Below, piece by piece: positions 1 through 8,235 of a stretch of 62,552 nucleotides of DNA. How positions within the stretch are numbered: the stretch's first letter is position 1; the number at the start of each line of letters is the position of its first letter. The stretch spans positions 1 through 62,552 of the forward strand of contig JALCLX010000010.1 in assembly GCA_022648165.1 (NCBI GenBank), read 5' to 3'. The notes under the pieces are model-generated. The model was not told the origin of the DNA and ran no database searches. It saw nothing but the letters and a program-made list of their open reading frames with translations. Made by a program: the position numbers and the translations under genes. This stretch comes from Ancrocorticia sp. (GTDB taxonomy: Bacteria > Actinomycetota > Actinomycetes > Actinomycetales > Actinomycetaceae).

Positions 1-208
1 AGTGTGTTTGTTGTGCCCGAGAGGGCAAATACTGGGTGTGTGGGTGGACTTGTTGCGGGTGGGGTGTGTTTGTTGTGGCTGGGTGTGTCGATTTTGTTGT
101 CTGGGGTGTAACAACGGGTGTTGGGGTGTAACAAGTGCGCTCAGAGAAGGGTTTGAGAGTCGCTTTCGTGTAACACGTTGGCTGGGGTGTAACAAGTGCG
201 CCTGGGGG
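1..208. repeat. Inverted-array repeat element, left copy (truncated by window edge)
   Basis: This stretch carries four TTGTTG words (8-15, 50-57, 70-77, 94-101) followed by four GTAACA words (108-114, 128-134, 170-176, 189-195). The two sets are complementary in sense, so the region forms a ragged inverted array. The GTAACA units at 102 and 122 are tandem with a 20-bp period and share TGGGGTGTAACAA; the unit at 183 repeats this. A second locus with the same organisation lies at 22173-22324. The open frame crossing here is Cys/Trp/Gly rich, has no ribosome binding site, and is judged non-coding. Confidence 0.6.
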
Positions 209-380
209 AAACATGTGCACTGGGCTGTCGATGCTGCGGGCGACGTCGTCGTCGGGACTTTTTCTTGCTGGGACTGGGTCTAGGTGGTACTTGGTCTTGG
301 GGTTTTACCCGCTTCAGCTAGAAAAAGTATCACGGGGCGAATGGGCGGTGGGCAGGCGAGACGCATGATTCGAAGTAATG
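209..380. other. Non-coding spacer, nothing recognised
   Basis: Between the repeat element and the sodA terminator I see no gene-like frame, RNA gene or clear promoter. Confidence 0.5.
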
Positions 381-421
381 AAAAAGGTTTGGGGAAGTGC
401 CAAAAGGCGCCTCCCCAAACC
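381..421 (-). terminator. sodA intrinsic terminator
   Basis: A 10-bp perfect stem (386-395 with 412-421) extends into an imperfect G/C-rich inner stem around the loop at 402-405. On the minus strand it is followed by five T residues (385-381). It sits about 65 bp past the sodA stop. Confidence 0.85.
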
Positions 422-485
422 CTGTGATTCGCTTATTGAGATTGATTCTGATGCTGCCGCTTACCGCGCTAATTCAGCGGATGGC

Positions 486-1109
486 TCAACGAACGATGAG
501 GCCCTTCGTCTTCTCGACTGCATTCGCGAGCCGGGCTGCAACATCTTCCCAATTGACGATGTTCCACACGGCCTTGACGTAATCGCCCTTGACGTTGAGG
601 TAGTCGAGGTAGAATGCGTGCTCCCACATGTCGAGCATGAAGATGGGAGTCAGGCCGACGGGCACATTTGATTGCTGATCGAAGAGCTGGAAGATAACCA
701 GGCGTTCCGAGATGGAATCATAGGCGAGTACAGCCCAGCCAGAGCCCTGGATTCCTGTGGCTGCCGCGGTGAAGTGCTTTTGGAACTTTTCGAAAGAACC
801 AAAGGCGTCATCAATGGCTGCTGCGAGCTCGCCCTCTGGGCGCCCGCCGCCGTTGGGCGAAAGGTTCTTCCAGAAGACCGAGTGGTTCGTGTGGCCGCCA
901 AGGTTGAATGCCAAATCTTTCGAGTACTGGTTGACCTTGGAGAGGTCGCCGGATTCGCGCGCCTCCTCGAGGTGTTCGAGGGCGGCGTTGGCGCCTGCTA
1001 CGTATGCAGCATGGTGCTTGTCGTGGTGCAGCTCCATGATCTTCCCAGAGATGTGCGGCTCAAGAGCTGCGTAATCGTAGGGCAAGTCCGGCAAAGTGTA
1101 AATCGCCAT
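486..1109 (-). CDS. sodA: Superoxide dismutase (Mn/Fe family)
   Basis: This 207-residue protein converts superoxide to hydrogen peroxide and oxygen in the cytoplasm. The four metal ligands are visible: His28, His76 (in GGHTNH), Asp160 and His164 (in [13 protein letters not shown]). Gly71-Gly72 and Gln145 resemble the manganese-type or cambialistic pattern rather than the classical iron type, but metal choice cannot be settled by eye. The start follows a GGAGG ribosome site five bases upstream. It is monocistronic, with its own -10 element (TATACT, 1142-1147) and a strong terminator. A GGGACGATCGTCCC palindrome sits directly upstream of the -10, so its expression is probably controlled by a DNA-binding regulator. 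Confidence 0.96.
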   Translation of the reverse strand: MAIYTLPDLPYDYAALEPHISGKIMELHHDKHHAAYVAGANAALEHLEEARESGDLSKVNQYSKDLAFNLGGHTNHSVFWKNLSPNGGGRPEGELAAAIDDAFGSFEKFQKHFTAAATGIQGSGWAVLAYDSISERLVIFQLFDQQSNVPVGLTPIFMLDMWEHAFYLDYLNVKGDYVKAVWNIVNWEDVAARLANAVEKTKGLIVR

Positions 1110-1141
1110 TTTTCCTCCAATGGGTAGTTATCTCAGCTTCA

Positions 1142-1170
1142 AGTATAGGGACGATCGTCCCGGTTGGAAG
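1142..1170 (-). promoter_or_regulatory. sodA promoter with 14-bp palindrome
   Basis: On the minus strand TATACT (1147-1142) is a good -10 element, about 33 bases from the sodA start. The perfect palindrome GGGACGATCGTCCC (1148-1161) fills the spacer immediately upstream, where a bound protein would compete with RNA polymerase. No good -35 hexamer is seen. A near-identical site lies at 17197-17210. Confidence 0.6.
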
Positions 1171-1337
1171 AGTGATGTGGCAATTTCGCGATGAGCCGAT
1201 AATGTGACTCGTGGCCAGTGAGACGCTCCTCGCGCGGCGTGGAGCTCTCACGACGCGGCCATGTCAGAGTACATTCGAGGCAAGCCGCTAGTATGGTGGA
1301 GTGCGGGAATATCGCTTCAAGAATCATGGAGGTTTGG

Positions 1338-1748
1338 ATGGCTGAGGATATCGCTGTAGATCAGGATACCGTGAAGGTCCTGGTTTACTCTGATGACGCG
1401 AACACTCGCCGCGAAGTGTTGCAGGCAGTCGGGCACAAGGTGGGAAATAATCTTCCCGAAATCGCGTGGACCGAGGTCGCTACACCCGAGATGGCGGTGT
1501 TCAACGCGCAAGACACCACATATGACCTCATGATTCTTGACGGCGAGGCTCCGAAGCTGGGCGGAATGGGCCTTGGCAAGATGATACACGACGAAGTTGA
1601 TCCCAAGATTCCCTTCATCGTGTTGCTGGGCCGTCCGCAAGACGAGTGGCTTTCCCGATGGTCTGGAGCAACAGCCGCCGTGTCATACCCAATCAATCCG
1701 CGCGAGCTTTCTGAAACTGTGGCACGCGCATTACAGGCGAGGAAGTAG
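1338..1748 (+). CDS. Response-regulator receiver-like protein
   Basis: This 136-residue single-domain protein has a CheY-like receiver pattern: an acidic pair in VYSDDANTR near residues 16-22, the presumed phospho-acceptor Asp in MILDGEAP near residue 70, and a C-terminal P-x-N-P-x-E-L segment. The conserved Lys that normally precedes the final Pro is replaced (AVSYPINP), so phosphorylation-dependent switching may be altered or lost. There is no output domain and no adjacent sensor kinase. The start chosen has GGAGG six bases upstream; a longer in-frame extension lacks one. It lies five bases before trpD, so the two are probably cotranscribed. Its role is unknown. Confidence 0.75.
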   Translation: MAEDIAVDQDTVKVLVYSDDANTRREVLQAVGHKVGNNLPEIAWTEVATPEMAVFNAQDTTYDLMILDGEAPKLGGMGLGKMIHDEVDPKIPFIVLLGRPQDEWLSRWSGATAAVSYPINPRELSETVARALQARK

Positions 1749-1753
1749 AGACA

Positions 1754-2821
1754 ATGCGTACATGGTCTGATCTCACATCGCGGGTGATTGCCCGCGAAGA
1801 CCTGTCTTCTGAGGACACCGCCTGGGCTATGGACCAAGTGATGTCCGGTGTTACTTCACCTATCGTGCTTGCAGGGTTTTTGACGGCACTCGCCACGAAG
1901 GGGGAAACGGCCAGCGAGCTTCGCGGACTCGCGGATGCCATGCTGGAGCATGCGAAACCCATTCATATCGAGGGCGAGGCACTTGATATCGTCGGTACCG
2001 GCGGCGATCGGCTCCGCACGGTTAACATTTCCACGATGGCCGCATTGGTGATCGCCGCAGCCGGTACTCCTGTGGTGAAGCACGGTAACCGGGCGTCGTC
2101 GTCGGCTTCCGGATCAGCAGATTGCTTAGAAGCGCTGGGCGTGAACTTGACTTTGCCCGTAGAAGAAGTGGAGCGTAGCTTCCGCGATTTGGGCATCACA
2201 TTTATCTTTGCGAACGTGTTCCATCCGTCGATGCGCTATGCGGCGCAGGCTCGCAAAGAGCTAGGTGTGCGCACCGCGTTCAATGTTCTTGGCCCGTTGA
2301 CGAACCCGGCGCGTCCCCAGCATTCGGTTATTGGTGTGGCATCTGAGCAGCACGCGCCTATAGTCGCGGGCGTACTCGCGGAACGCGGCACCTCATCACT
2401 GGTTTTCCGGGGCGAGAACGGGATGGATGAATTGTCTGCGGTGACTCCCAACCAGGTCTGGTATGTCCATGAGGGTGCTGTTGAGTACGCCGATGTTGAT
2501 GCGGTGAAGGATCTCGGTTTGGCACCTGCGACTGTCAATGATCTGTTGGGTGGGGATGCAGCCTTCAACGCTGAGGTGGCCAAACGAGTTTTGGCCGGGG
2601 AACCTGGCCCTGTCCGCGACGCCGTCGCGCTCAACGCCGCTGGTGCGTTTGTTGCTGAGGGAACGCGCGCAGGCATGCGTGCCTCAAATGGTTCAATTAT
2701 TGAGCGGCTGGCTGCGGGCCTTGATGTGGCGTGCAATACGATCGACTCTGGTGCAGCTGAGGATTTGCTTCATCGCTGGGTGAAGTTCTCAGAAGATGCA
2801 CAGCCGTCAGAGGCGAAATAG
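1754..2821 (+). CDS. trpD: Anthranilate phosphoribosyltransferase
   Basis: TrpD transfers phosphoribose from PRPP to anthranilate, the second committed step of tryptophan synthesis. The family signatures are present: GTGGD at residues 81-85 (PRPP binding) and KHGNR at 109-113. At 355 residues it is of normal length. It stands apart from any other trp gene, as in many actinobacteria where trpD neighbours the Lrp-domain and DnaQ-UvrC genes found next here. The start lies just after the receiver-gene stop with a GAGGAAG-type ribosome site. Its 3' end is unusual: the stop codon lies within the first of nearly three copies of a 22-bp tandem unit, then a strong terminator follows. Confidence 0.96.
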   Translation: MRTWSDLTSRVIAREDLSSEDTAWAMDQVMSGVTSPIVLAGFLTALATKGETASELRGLADAMLEHAKPIHIEGEALDIVGTGGDRLRTVNISTMAALVIAAAGTPVVKHGNRASSSASGSADCLEALGVNLTLPVEEVERSFRDLGITFIFANVFHPSMRYAAQARKELGVRTAFNVLGPLTNPARPQHSVIGVASEQHAPIVAGVLAERGTSSLVFRGENGMDELSAVTPNQVWYVHEGAVEYADVDAVKDLGLAPATVNDLLGGDAAFNAEVAKRVLAGEPGPVRDAVALNAAGAFVAEGTRAGMRASNGSIIERLAAGLDVACNTIDSGAAEDLLHRWVKFSEDAQPSEAK

Positions 2822-2865
2822 CAGCTCCGTGTACGAAAAATAAAAGCTCCGTGTACGAAATTAGA
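2815..2865 (+). repeat. Stop-codon tandem repeat at trpD 3' end
   Basis: Two copies sharing AGCTCCGTGTACGAAA lie at 2823-2838 and 2845-2860 (period 22), with a partial third copy to 2865. The repeated unit begins before the trpD stop: GAAATAG in copy 1 becomes GAAAAATAA in copy 2 and GAAATTAG in copy 3, so a stop triplet is carried by each. Confidence 0.85.
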
Positions 2866-2897
2866 CCGGGCATCCATTGAATGGATGCCCGGTCTTT
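2864..2897. terminator. Bidirectional terminator between trpD and Lrp-like gene
   Basis: A 15-bp perfect inverted repeat (2864-2878 with 2880-2894, one-base centre) separates two convergent genes. It is followed by TTT on the plus strand and by TAATTT on the minus strand, so it probably serves both. Confidence 0.8.
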
Positions 2898-2938
2898 CGT
2901 CAAGCATGGCACGCCGAGTGCTCCATCAGGCCATCTGG

Positions 2939-3004
2939 TGCCCGATTGAGGCAAGACCATGTGCCTAATCGGGGCAGACATGTGCCTAATCGAGGCCGAT
3001 ATGG
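2939..3004 (-). repeat. Stop-codon tandem repeat at Lrp-like gene 3' end
   Basis: Three copies start near 2939, 2962 and 2983 (periods 23 and 21), sharing GTGCCTAATCGGGGC with drift. Read on the minus strand, the copy nearest the gene contains its final codons and stop (CTCGATTAG) and the next repeats CCCGATTAG. The unit sequence is unrelated to the trpD repeat only 75 bp away. Confidence 0.8.
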
Positions 3005-3264
3005 AAGGCTTCATCAAGATCAGCTTGTGAGAAGGTCTGGAATGCGAGGTACGTGGTCATCCCAAGCACGCCTGGAACCTTGCCGATCTTGTCCGATATT
3101 ACAGTGGCGAGGTCTTCGTGATTCTTTACTCGCACCATCGCGATGATGTCGATATCTCCGGTCACCGAAAAGACTTCATCGACTCCGGGGATACTGGCGA
3201 CTTCGTTGGCAACTTCAGGAATCCGCGCGACGTCGGCGTCGATAAGTACGATTGCTGTGAACAT
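2986..3264 (-). CDS. Stand-alone Lrp/AsnC ligand-binding (RAM) domain protein
   Basis: This 92-residue protein matches the C-terminal effector-binding half of Lrp/AsnC regulators: an alternating beta-alpha-beta pattern with VTGDIDIIAMVRV and a terminal LAFQTFSQADL segment. It has no helix-turn-helix, so it cannot bind DNA alone. In mycobacteria and relatives a similar small protein lies close to trpD and the DnaQ-UvrC fusion gene, as here. It may sense an amino acid and partner another Lrp-family protein; this is inference. The start is supported by GGAGGAG upstream. Confidence 0.85.
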   Translation of the reverse strand: MFTAIVLIDADVARIPEVANEVASIPGVDEVFSVTGDIDIIAMVRVKNHEDLATVISDKIGKVPGVLGMTTYLAFQTFSQADLDEAFHIGLD

Positions 3265-3317
3265 AGGTTCTCCTCCGGTAGCTGAGCCGCGGACGGCAGT
3301 GGACGTGTGAAACGGCT

Positions 3318-5099
3318 CTAGTCTAGTTCACTTTGACTTTCCGCTCGGGGAAGTACATGAGACGCGGCACCGTGGCGGGGGACGGCGATGGGCAGTGCGC
3401 CGTCGTAGCTCAGCAGGCGAGTTTCTGGTTGCCATAGCCAGTGCGCGAGAATCTCTGTTTCCTCGACGGAAGCGTCGGCTCCCGCGTAGCGAGGTTCCTT
3501 TGGCTCTGGCGAGCTGTTGATGAGTGTTTGCGCGAGTTCAGGCACGTGGGCTCCGGAATCCGTGGTGGCGCTCGCGATGAGTTTTCCGTAGTGAATGAGT
3601 ACCACTTCCCATCGTGTGGAGGCGTGCGAGGACGTTGTACGCTGCGCCGCCATGATCTGGCGCGCAGTGAGCAGAGGTAGGAGCTGTTCTCTTTTGCGGA
3701 CGGCGCTGTGGACGGCCGCGAGACGGTCGCGGACCTCAGCTGCCTGTTCGAAGCGTTCGGAGCGGGCTAGGCTCCCGAGGTACTCCATAGTGTGATCCCA
3801 CAGATCAGAGAATTCACCGGACAGAATGCGTGCCGCGTGAGCTGGCGCTGGATCAGATTCCGATGCCCGGGCGCAAGGAGCATAGCAGAGGCCCATCGTG
3901 TACAGATGGCATGGAGCGGCGTTGCTTCGCACTGTGGCGGGAAGCCGGGTTGTGCAGGTACGCAACTTTGCTTCGCGAGTGATGATCAGCATGGCTTGCT
4001 TCGCTGCTAAGGCCGATGAGAACGGGCCGAGAGTGGAGGTTAGCCGATCGAACGGCAGGCGCCGCACGATGGAGAGACGCGGGTGCGGCTCATCGGTCAG
4101 CTGAATCCAAGGCCGTGTTTGTGGGCGGCGTGAGCGCCGGTTGTACGGTGGATCGAACTGGCTAATATCGCGCAACTCGCGCACGCGGGCTTCGAGAACC
4201 GTTGCGGTAGGGATTGCCTCCACCCGCGTTGCCAAGTCCACCATTTCTGCAATGCGAGTGCGGCGTTCCGCAGCCGTGAAGTATTGACGAACCCGATGAT
4301 AGAGATTTACCGAGGTGCCAACGTACATCACCTCTCCGCCGGGACCGATGAAATGATAGACGCCTGGACCTTGCGGCAATCCATCGGCAAGGACCGCTTT
4401 CTTGCGGCGCTGCAACGGCACGGGATCGCAGACTGTCACGAGATCCTCGCGATGAGTCACCCCAAGCGGTCCGAGCCTCCCGAGCATCACGTGCAGTACA
4501 TCTACCGTGGCGCGTGCGTCGTCGAGCGCCCGGTGCGTTGGAGAGACCGTGGCGTGGCAGAGGGCAGCCAGTGTGGAAAGCTTGACGTTGGGAGCTTCGT
4601 CCTTCGTGAAAACACGCCGCGCCAGCTTTACTGTGTCAAGAACCATCACATGTGGCCATTCGTATCCCAGGCCCGCCGCTGCTGCCTTCAGATGCCCAAC
4701 ATCGAAGCGCGCGTTGTGAGCCACCAAAACTGTTTCCGGCCCGGCATTCATAAACTCCAGGAACGCGGGCAACACCGCAGCGATGTCGGGAGCCTTCATC
4801 ACCATGGCTGTGTTAATGCCCGTCAGCGCGGTGATGAACGGGGGAATAGGCCCGCCAGGGTTGACGAGCGTGGCAAACTCCCCAAGCACCTCACCGCCGC
4901 GGACCTTCACCGCGCCGAATTCTGTGATGGAATGAGGCTCCGGGCGTGTGCCAGTGGTTTCAAGATCGACGACGACGAATGTGGTTTCGTACAGAGGCAG
5001 GCCCAGGTCCTCAAAAGAAAGTTGTCCCATCGCCCCATGACGCGGCGGAACGTCAATACGGGCGCCCGGTGGTGAGGCGAGAAGAGAAGTACGTGCCAT
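3318..5099 (-). CDS. DEDDh exonuclease-GIY-YIG endonuclease fusion (Cho/UvrC-like)
   Basis: This 593-residue protein joins two DNA-processing modules. The N-terminal half is a DnaQ-type 3'-5' exonuclease: Asp45 and Glu47 in VDLETTG, Asp133 in AHNARFD, and His189 with Asp193 or Asp194 in THRALDDAR. From about residue 245 comes a UvrC-type GIY-YIG domain (GVY 246-248, YVG 259-261), followed by a cysteine-containing stretch and a UVR-like segment. It lacks the RNase H-like and helix-hairpin-helix C-terminus of full UvrC. The same architecture is known as M. tuberculosis Rv2191. A repair role trimming and nicking damaged DNA is likely but unproven. The ATG at 5099 is supported by a -10 element (TAGGCT) six bases upstream, implying a leaderless mRNA. 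Confidence 0.9.
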   Translation of the reverse strand: MARTSLLASPPGARIDVPPRHGAMGQLSFEDLGLPLYETTFVVVDLETTGTRPEPHSITEFGAVKVRGGEVLGEFATLVNPGGPIPPFITALTGINTAMVMKAPDIAAVLPAFLEFMNAGPETVLVAHNARFDVGHLKAAAAGLGYEWPHVMVLDTVKLARRVFTKDEAPNVKLSTLAALCHATVSPTHRALDDARATVDVLHVMLGRLGPLGVTHREDLVTVCDPVPLQRRKKAVLADGLPQGPGVYHFIGPGGEVMYVGTSVNLYHRVRQYFTAAERRTRIAEMVDLATRVEAIPTATVLEARVRELRDISQFDPPYNRRSRRPQTRPWIQLTDEPHPRLSIVRRLPFDRLTSTLGPFSSALAAKQAMLIITREAKLRTCTTRLPATVRSNAAPCHLYTMGLCYAPCARASESDPAPAHAARILSGEFSDLWDHTMEYLGSLARSERFEQAAEVRDRLAAVHSAVRKREQLLPLLTARQIMAAQRTTSSHASTRWEVVLIHYGKLIASATTDSGAHVPELAQTLINSSPEPKEPRYAGADASVEETEILAHWLWQPETRLLSYDGALPIAVPRHGAASHVLPRAESQSELD

Positions 5100-5105
5100 G
5101 TTTAT

Positions 5106-5111
5106 AGCCTA
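5106..5111 (-). promoter_or_regulatory. Leaderless -10 element for the DEDDh-UvrC gene
   Basis: TAGGCT on the minus strand ends six bases before the ATG at 5099, placing the predicted transcript start on the start codon. No convincing -35 is present. Confidence 0.6.
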
Positions 5112-5182
5112 TCTATCAGGTAGGACAGATTTTGAGACGGCTACGCACCGCGGTGTCCATCGCCCGCGGACGTGCAGAGCTG

Positions 5183-5191
5183 TGAGAGAAT
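5183..5191 (+). promoter_or_regulatory. Extended -10 element for recO
   Basis: TGA-GAGAAT forms an extended -10 element that ends six bases before the recO GTG. The same 11-mer GTGAGAGAATC occurs before aroC at 41552. Confidence 0.55.
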
Positions 5192-5197
5192 CTGACT

Positions 5198-5929
5198 GTG
5201 AAGCTCTACCGTGACGAGGCTCTTGTGCTGCGCACTCAAGATTTGGGTGAGGCGGATCGCATTATTACTCTTCTGACGCGCATGCACGGGAGAGTTCGCG
5301 CCGTTGCGCGTGGCGTGAGACGTACGAAATCGCGCTTTGGCGCGCGGCTTGAGCCATTTTCACTTGTCGATGCGCAATTGTACGAGGGGCGCGGGCTGGA
5401 TACGATCACTGAGGTGGCAACGCTTGACCCCTACGGCATTGCGATCGGGCGGGATTTCGACGCGTATACGGCTGCGAGCACCATCGCGGAACTTGCTGAG
5501 CGGCTCACTGGCGAAGAACGAGAACCGGACCAGGGGCAGTACCTCCTGCTGCTGGGCGCGATCCATGCGATAGCGGCACATACGCATGCGTACGATTCGA
5601 TCGTTGATTCATACGCGCTCAGGGCCATGGCACTTTCCGGCTGGGCGTTGGCGATTTGGGATTGTGCGCGTTGTGGCCGCCCGGGGCCTCACAGTGCATT
5701 TCATGTGGCATCTGGCGGGATGGTGTGCGAAAACTGCGTGCCGCGCGGTGCGGCGCATCCTCAGCCGGAAACGGTCCACTTGCTTGGGGCGCTGCTGTCC
5801 GGAGAATGGGCCGCGGTGGATTCGGCCCCCGAATTCGCGCGCAATGAGGCCTCTGGGCTGATCGCTGCATATGTGCAGTGGCATATTGAACGTACTATTC
5901 GCTCTCTGAAAGTGTTGAATCGCGCATGA
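5198..5929 (+). CDS. recO: DNA repair protein RecO
   Basis: RecO helps load RecA onto SSB-coated single-stranded DNA in gap repair, with RecR. The 243-residue protein has the N-terminal OB-fold opening ([19 protein letters not shown]) and a zinc-binding cluster with Cys156, Cys159, Cys177 and Cys180. The GTG start is favoured because an extended -10 element lies six bases before it, so the mRNA is probably leaderless. It overlaps uppS by four bases (ATGA), giving a recO-uppS operon that is also common in other actinobacteria. It diverges from the DEDDh-UvrC gene. Confidence 0.94.
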   Translation: MKLYRDEALVLRTQDLGEADRIITLLTRMHGRVRAVARGVRRTKSRFGARLEPFSLVDAQLYEGRGLDTITEVATLDPYGIAIGRDFDAYTAASTIAELAERLTGEEREPDQGQYLLLLGAIHAIAAHTHAYDSIVDSYALRAMALSGWALAIWDCARCGRPGPHSAFHVASGGMVCENCVPRGAAHPQPETVHLLGALLSGEWAAVDSAPEFARNEASGLIAAYVQWHIERTIRSLKVLNRA

Positions 5930-6702
5930 TCATTCCTCCTCCGCAGCATCCTTCTGGTGCGCGCCCACCGCATATCGACCGAAATAAACTGCCACACCAT
6001 GTGGCTGTGGTAATGGATGGTAATGGACGCTGGGCTAATTCGCGTGGCTTACCCCGCGTTGAGGGGCATAGGGCCGGCGAAGCTACGCTCATGGATGTGA
6101 TCGCCGGGGCGATCGAGCTAGGAATACCCGAGTTATCCGCCTACGCGTTCTCTACAGAGAATTGGAAGCGTTCTCCAGCAGAAGTGCATTTCATCATGGG
6201 ATTCTCCCGGCGGATACTGCGCGAGCAACGCGATGACCTCAACGCGTGGGGCGTCAAAGTGCGCTGGGTGGGCCGAGTCCCACGGCTGTGGAAGTCAGTT
6301 CTGGCTGAACTGCGCGCGGCCGAAGAACTCACGAAGAACAATTCCACGTTGGTACTCAACATGTGCATCAATTATGGTGGCCGCGCTGAGATCGTCGATG
6401 CGACGCGCAGAATCGCCGAAGATGCCGCGGTGGGGAGAATCACTGCGCACGCAATCACCGAACGCACGATTGGGAAATATTTGTATGCGCCGGAAATGCC
6501 GGATGTGGACCTTTTCATCCGGACAGGTGGGGAGCAACGCACGAGCAACTTTCTCATGTGGGAATCCGCATATGCTGAACTTTACTTTTCTGATGTTGCA
6601 TGGCCGGATTTCGACCGCCGTGAGCTGTGGAAAGCCTGCGAAGCATACGCTCGCCGGGAAAGGCGTTTTGGCGGAGCGGTGGATAAAGTGACCGAGGCGT
6701 AA
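5926..6702 (+). CDS. uppS: Isoprenyl transferase (undecaprenyl diphosphate synthase family)
   Basis: This 258-residue cis-prenyltransferase condenses isopentenyl diphosphate units to make the long-chain lipid carrier for cell wall precursors. The diphosphate-binding signature VMDGNGRWA (Asp31) is present, followed by a conserved HRAGE segment and the later RTGGEQR and [15 protein letters not shown] motifs. Actinobacteria often have two homologues that make different chain lengths, so the exact product (C50 or C55) is not fixed. Translation is probably coupled to recO. Confidence 0.94.
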   Translation: MIIPPPQHPSGARPPHIDRNKLPHHVAVVMDGNGRWANSRGLPRVEGHRAGEATLMDVIAGAIELGIPELSAYAFSTENWKRSPAEVHFIMGFSRRILREQRDDLNAWGVKVRWVGRVPRLWKSVLAELRAAEELTKNNSTLVLNMCINYGGRAEIVDATRRIAEDAAVGRITAHAITERTIGKYLYAPEMPDVDLFIRTGGEQRTSNFLMWESAYAELYFSDVAWPDFDRRELWKACEAYARRERRFGGAVDKVTEA

Positions 6703-6769
6703 CACAGCCGGATGCGGCGCCTCGTGCCCAGACACTGGGCGGGGAGGGCTTCCCATCCAGATAAACCGT

Positions 6770-6775
6770 TATGCT
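6770..6775 (+). promoter_or_regulatory. Leaderless -10 element for hisD
   Basis: TATGCT ends six bases before the hisD ATG and there is no ribosome binding site between. A 6-bp hairpin (6726-6740) without a T tract lies upstream, just past uppS. Confidence 0.55.
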
Positions 6776-6781
6776 GGCTTT

Positions 6782-8110
6782 ATGCTTCAAAGAATCGATC
6801 TTCGCGGTGAATCCACGGTCCCGGCAGATGTGAAGGCGCGTTTGCCACGTGCACCCCTCAACGTAGAAAAGGCCATGGTAACGGTGCTTCCAATATTGGC
6901 TGATGTGCGCGAACGTGGCGCTCGCGCTCTGCGTGACCTTGCGGAGAAGTTCGACGGCGTCCGGCCCGAACACGTGCGAGTACCTTCAGAGGCGATCGCG
7001 AACGCGGTGGATTCTCTGCGTCCAGAGCTGCGCGCGGCTTTGGAAACTTCGATCGCACACAACCGCGCCGGCCACGAGGCACAGTTGCCGGTGGAACGGG
7101 TCACGGAGATCATCCCGGGAGGGATCATACGCCAGCGCTGGATCCCGGTAAATCGTGTGGGGCTTTACGTGCCTGGAGGGCTCGCTGTGTACCCGTCCTC
7201 CGTGATAATGAATACCGTTGCTGCACAGGTAGCGGGCGTGCGTCATATCGCCTTGGCGTCGCCACCCCAGGCCGCAAATAACGGTTTGCCACATCCTACG
7301 ATCCTTGCCGCATGCGGGCTGCTCGGCATTACGGAAGTCTATGCTGTTGGGGGAGCTCAGGCGATCGGAATGTTCGCATATGGCGCCGCCGGCGAACCGG
7401 GTGTGGACCCTGAAATGCTCTGCGAAGCCGTGGACGTCATCACGGGACCAGGGAATATCTTTGTAGCTGCCGCGAAGCGCGCGGTCCGCGGCGTCGTCGG
7501 TATTGACGCAGAAGCGGGCACCACGGAAATTGCGATTGTGGCTGATGACGGAGCTAACCCGGAATATGTGGCCGCCGATCTCTTGTCTCAGGCCGAGCAC
7601 GATCCGGCCGCCGCTTCTGTTCTCATTACGGATTCGGCAGAACTGGCGGACCAAGTGGACGCGGCGCTTGAGCGCCGCGCAGCGGCAACCAAGCACGCGG
7701 AGCGAGTGGCCAAGGCGCTGAGCGGGCCACAATCGGGCATCGTGCTTGTCGATACGATCGATGGGGCGCTGGACGTAGCGAATGCATACGCTGCTGAACA
7801 CTTAGAGATCCAGACGCGCAATGCACTCGCCGATGCACAGCGTATACACAACGCCGGAGCGATTTTTGTGGGCCCCTATAATCCGGTGCCGTTGGGCGAT
7901 TATATGGCGGGCTCAAACCATGTCTTGCCGACGGGAGGCACGGCGGCTTTCGCGTCCGGGCTCAATGTTCACGCGTTCCTCAAGTCCGTGCAAGAAATTG
8001 AATATTCGAAAGACGCGATGGCGTCCATGTATGAACCGCTTCGCGCATTGGCTCTTGACGAGGATTTGCCCGCTCATGCGGAGGCACTCGCGGCGCGTCT
8101 GAATGGCTAG
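6782..8110 (+). CDS. hisD: Histidinol dehydrogenase
   Basis: HisD oxidises histidinol to histidine in two NAD-dependent steps, the last steps of histidine synthesis. The 442-residue length and motifs are typical: VPGGLAVYPSSV for nucleotide binding, the long GTTEIAIVADD-SQAEHD stretch near the middle (zinc and catalytic region), and the terminal AEHLEI and GDYMAGSNHVLPT segments. It is separated from hisC by two unrelated genes, so unlike many actinobacteria hisD is not joined to hisC and hisB. The start is set by the -10 element six bases upstream. A tandem 20-bp repeat lies 32 bp past the stop. Confidence 0.97.
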   Translation: MLQRIDLRGESTVPADVKARLPRAPLNVEKAMVTVLPILADVRERGARALRDLAEKFDGVRPEHVRVPSEAIANAVDSLRPELRAALETSIAHNRAGHEAQLPVERVTEIIPGGIIRQRWIPVNRVGLYVPGGLAVYPSSVIMNTVAAQVAGVRHIALASPPQAANNGLPHPTILAACGLLGITEVYAVGGAQAIGMFAYGAAGEPGVDPEMLCEAVDVITGPGNIFVAAAKRAVRGVVGIDAEAGTTEIAIVADDGANPEYVAADLLSQAEHDPAAASVLITDSAELADQVDAALERRAAATKHAERVAKALSGPQSGIVLVDTIDGALDVANAYAAEHLEIQTRNALADAQRIHNAGAIFVGPYNPVPLGDYMAGSNHVLPTGGTAAFASGLNVHAFLKSVQEIEYSKDAMASMYEPLRALALDEDLPAHAEALAARLNG

Positions 8111-8142
8111 TCCGCGTGCCGTGAACGGCGGTGGCGCGCGGT

Positions 8143-8182
8143 GCCGGATATAGCCCCAGGCAGCCGGATATAGCCTCAGGCA
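8143..8182. repeat. Tandem 20-bp repeat between hisD and VIT gene
   Basis: Two adjacent copies of GCCGGATATAGCCYCAGGCA (8143-8162 and 8163-8182) differ at one base. They lie between convergent genes, about 32 bp past the hisD stop. No typical terminator is seen in this spacer. Confidence 0.9.
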
Positions 8183-8235
8183 CGAGCGCGGTGGACTGAT
8201 GTCTCCGTGAGGGCGCTGCCCCTGGCAATCAGTAA

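Noticed and set aside
2-283. Open plus-strand frame of 93 codons at the left edge
   Set aside because: Composition is dominated by Cys, Trp and Gly from a G/T-rich repeat, there is no ribosome site, and it covers the inverted-array element.
4284-5075. Long plus-strand frame opposite the DEDDh-UvrC gene
   Set aside because: Antisense shadow with no recognisable domain and high Arg/Cys/His content.
8143-8182. CRISPR repeats
   Set aside because: Only two directly adjacent copies without spacers and no cas genes.
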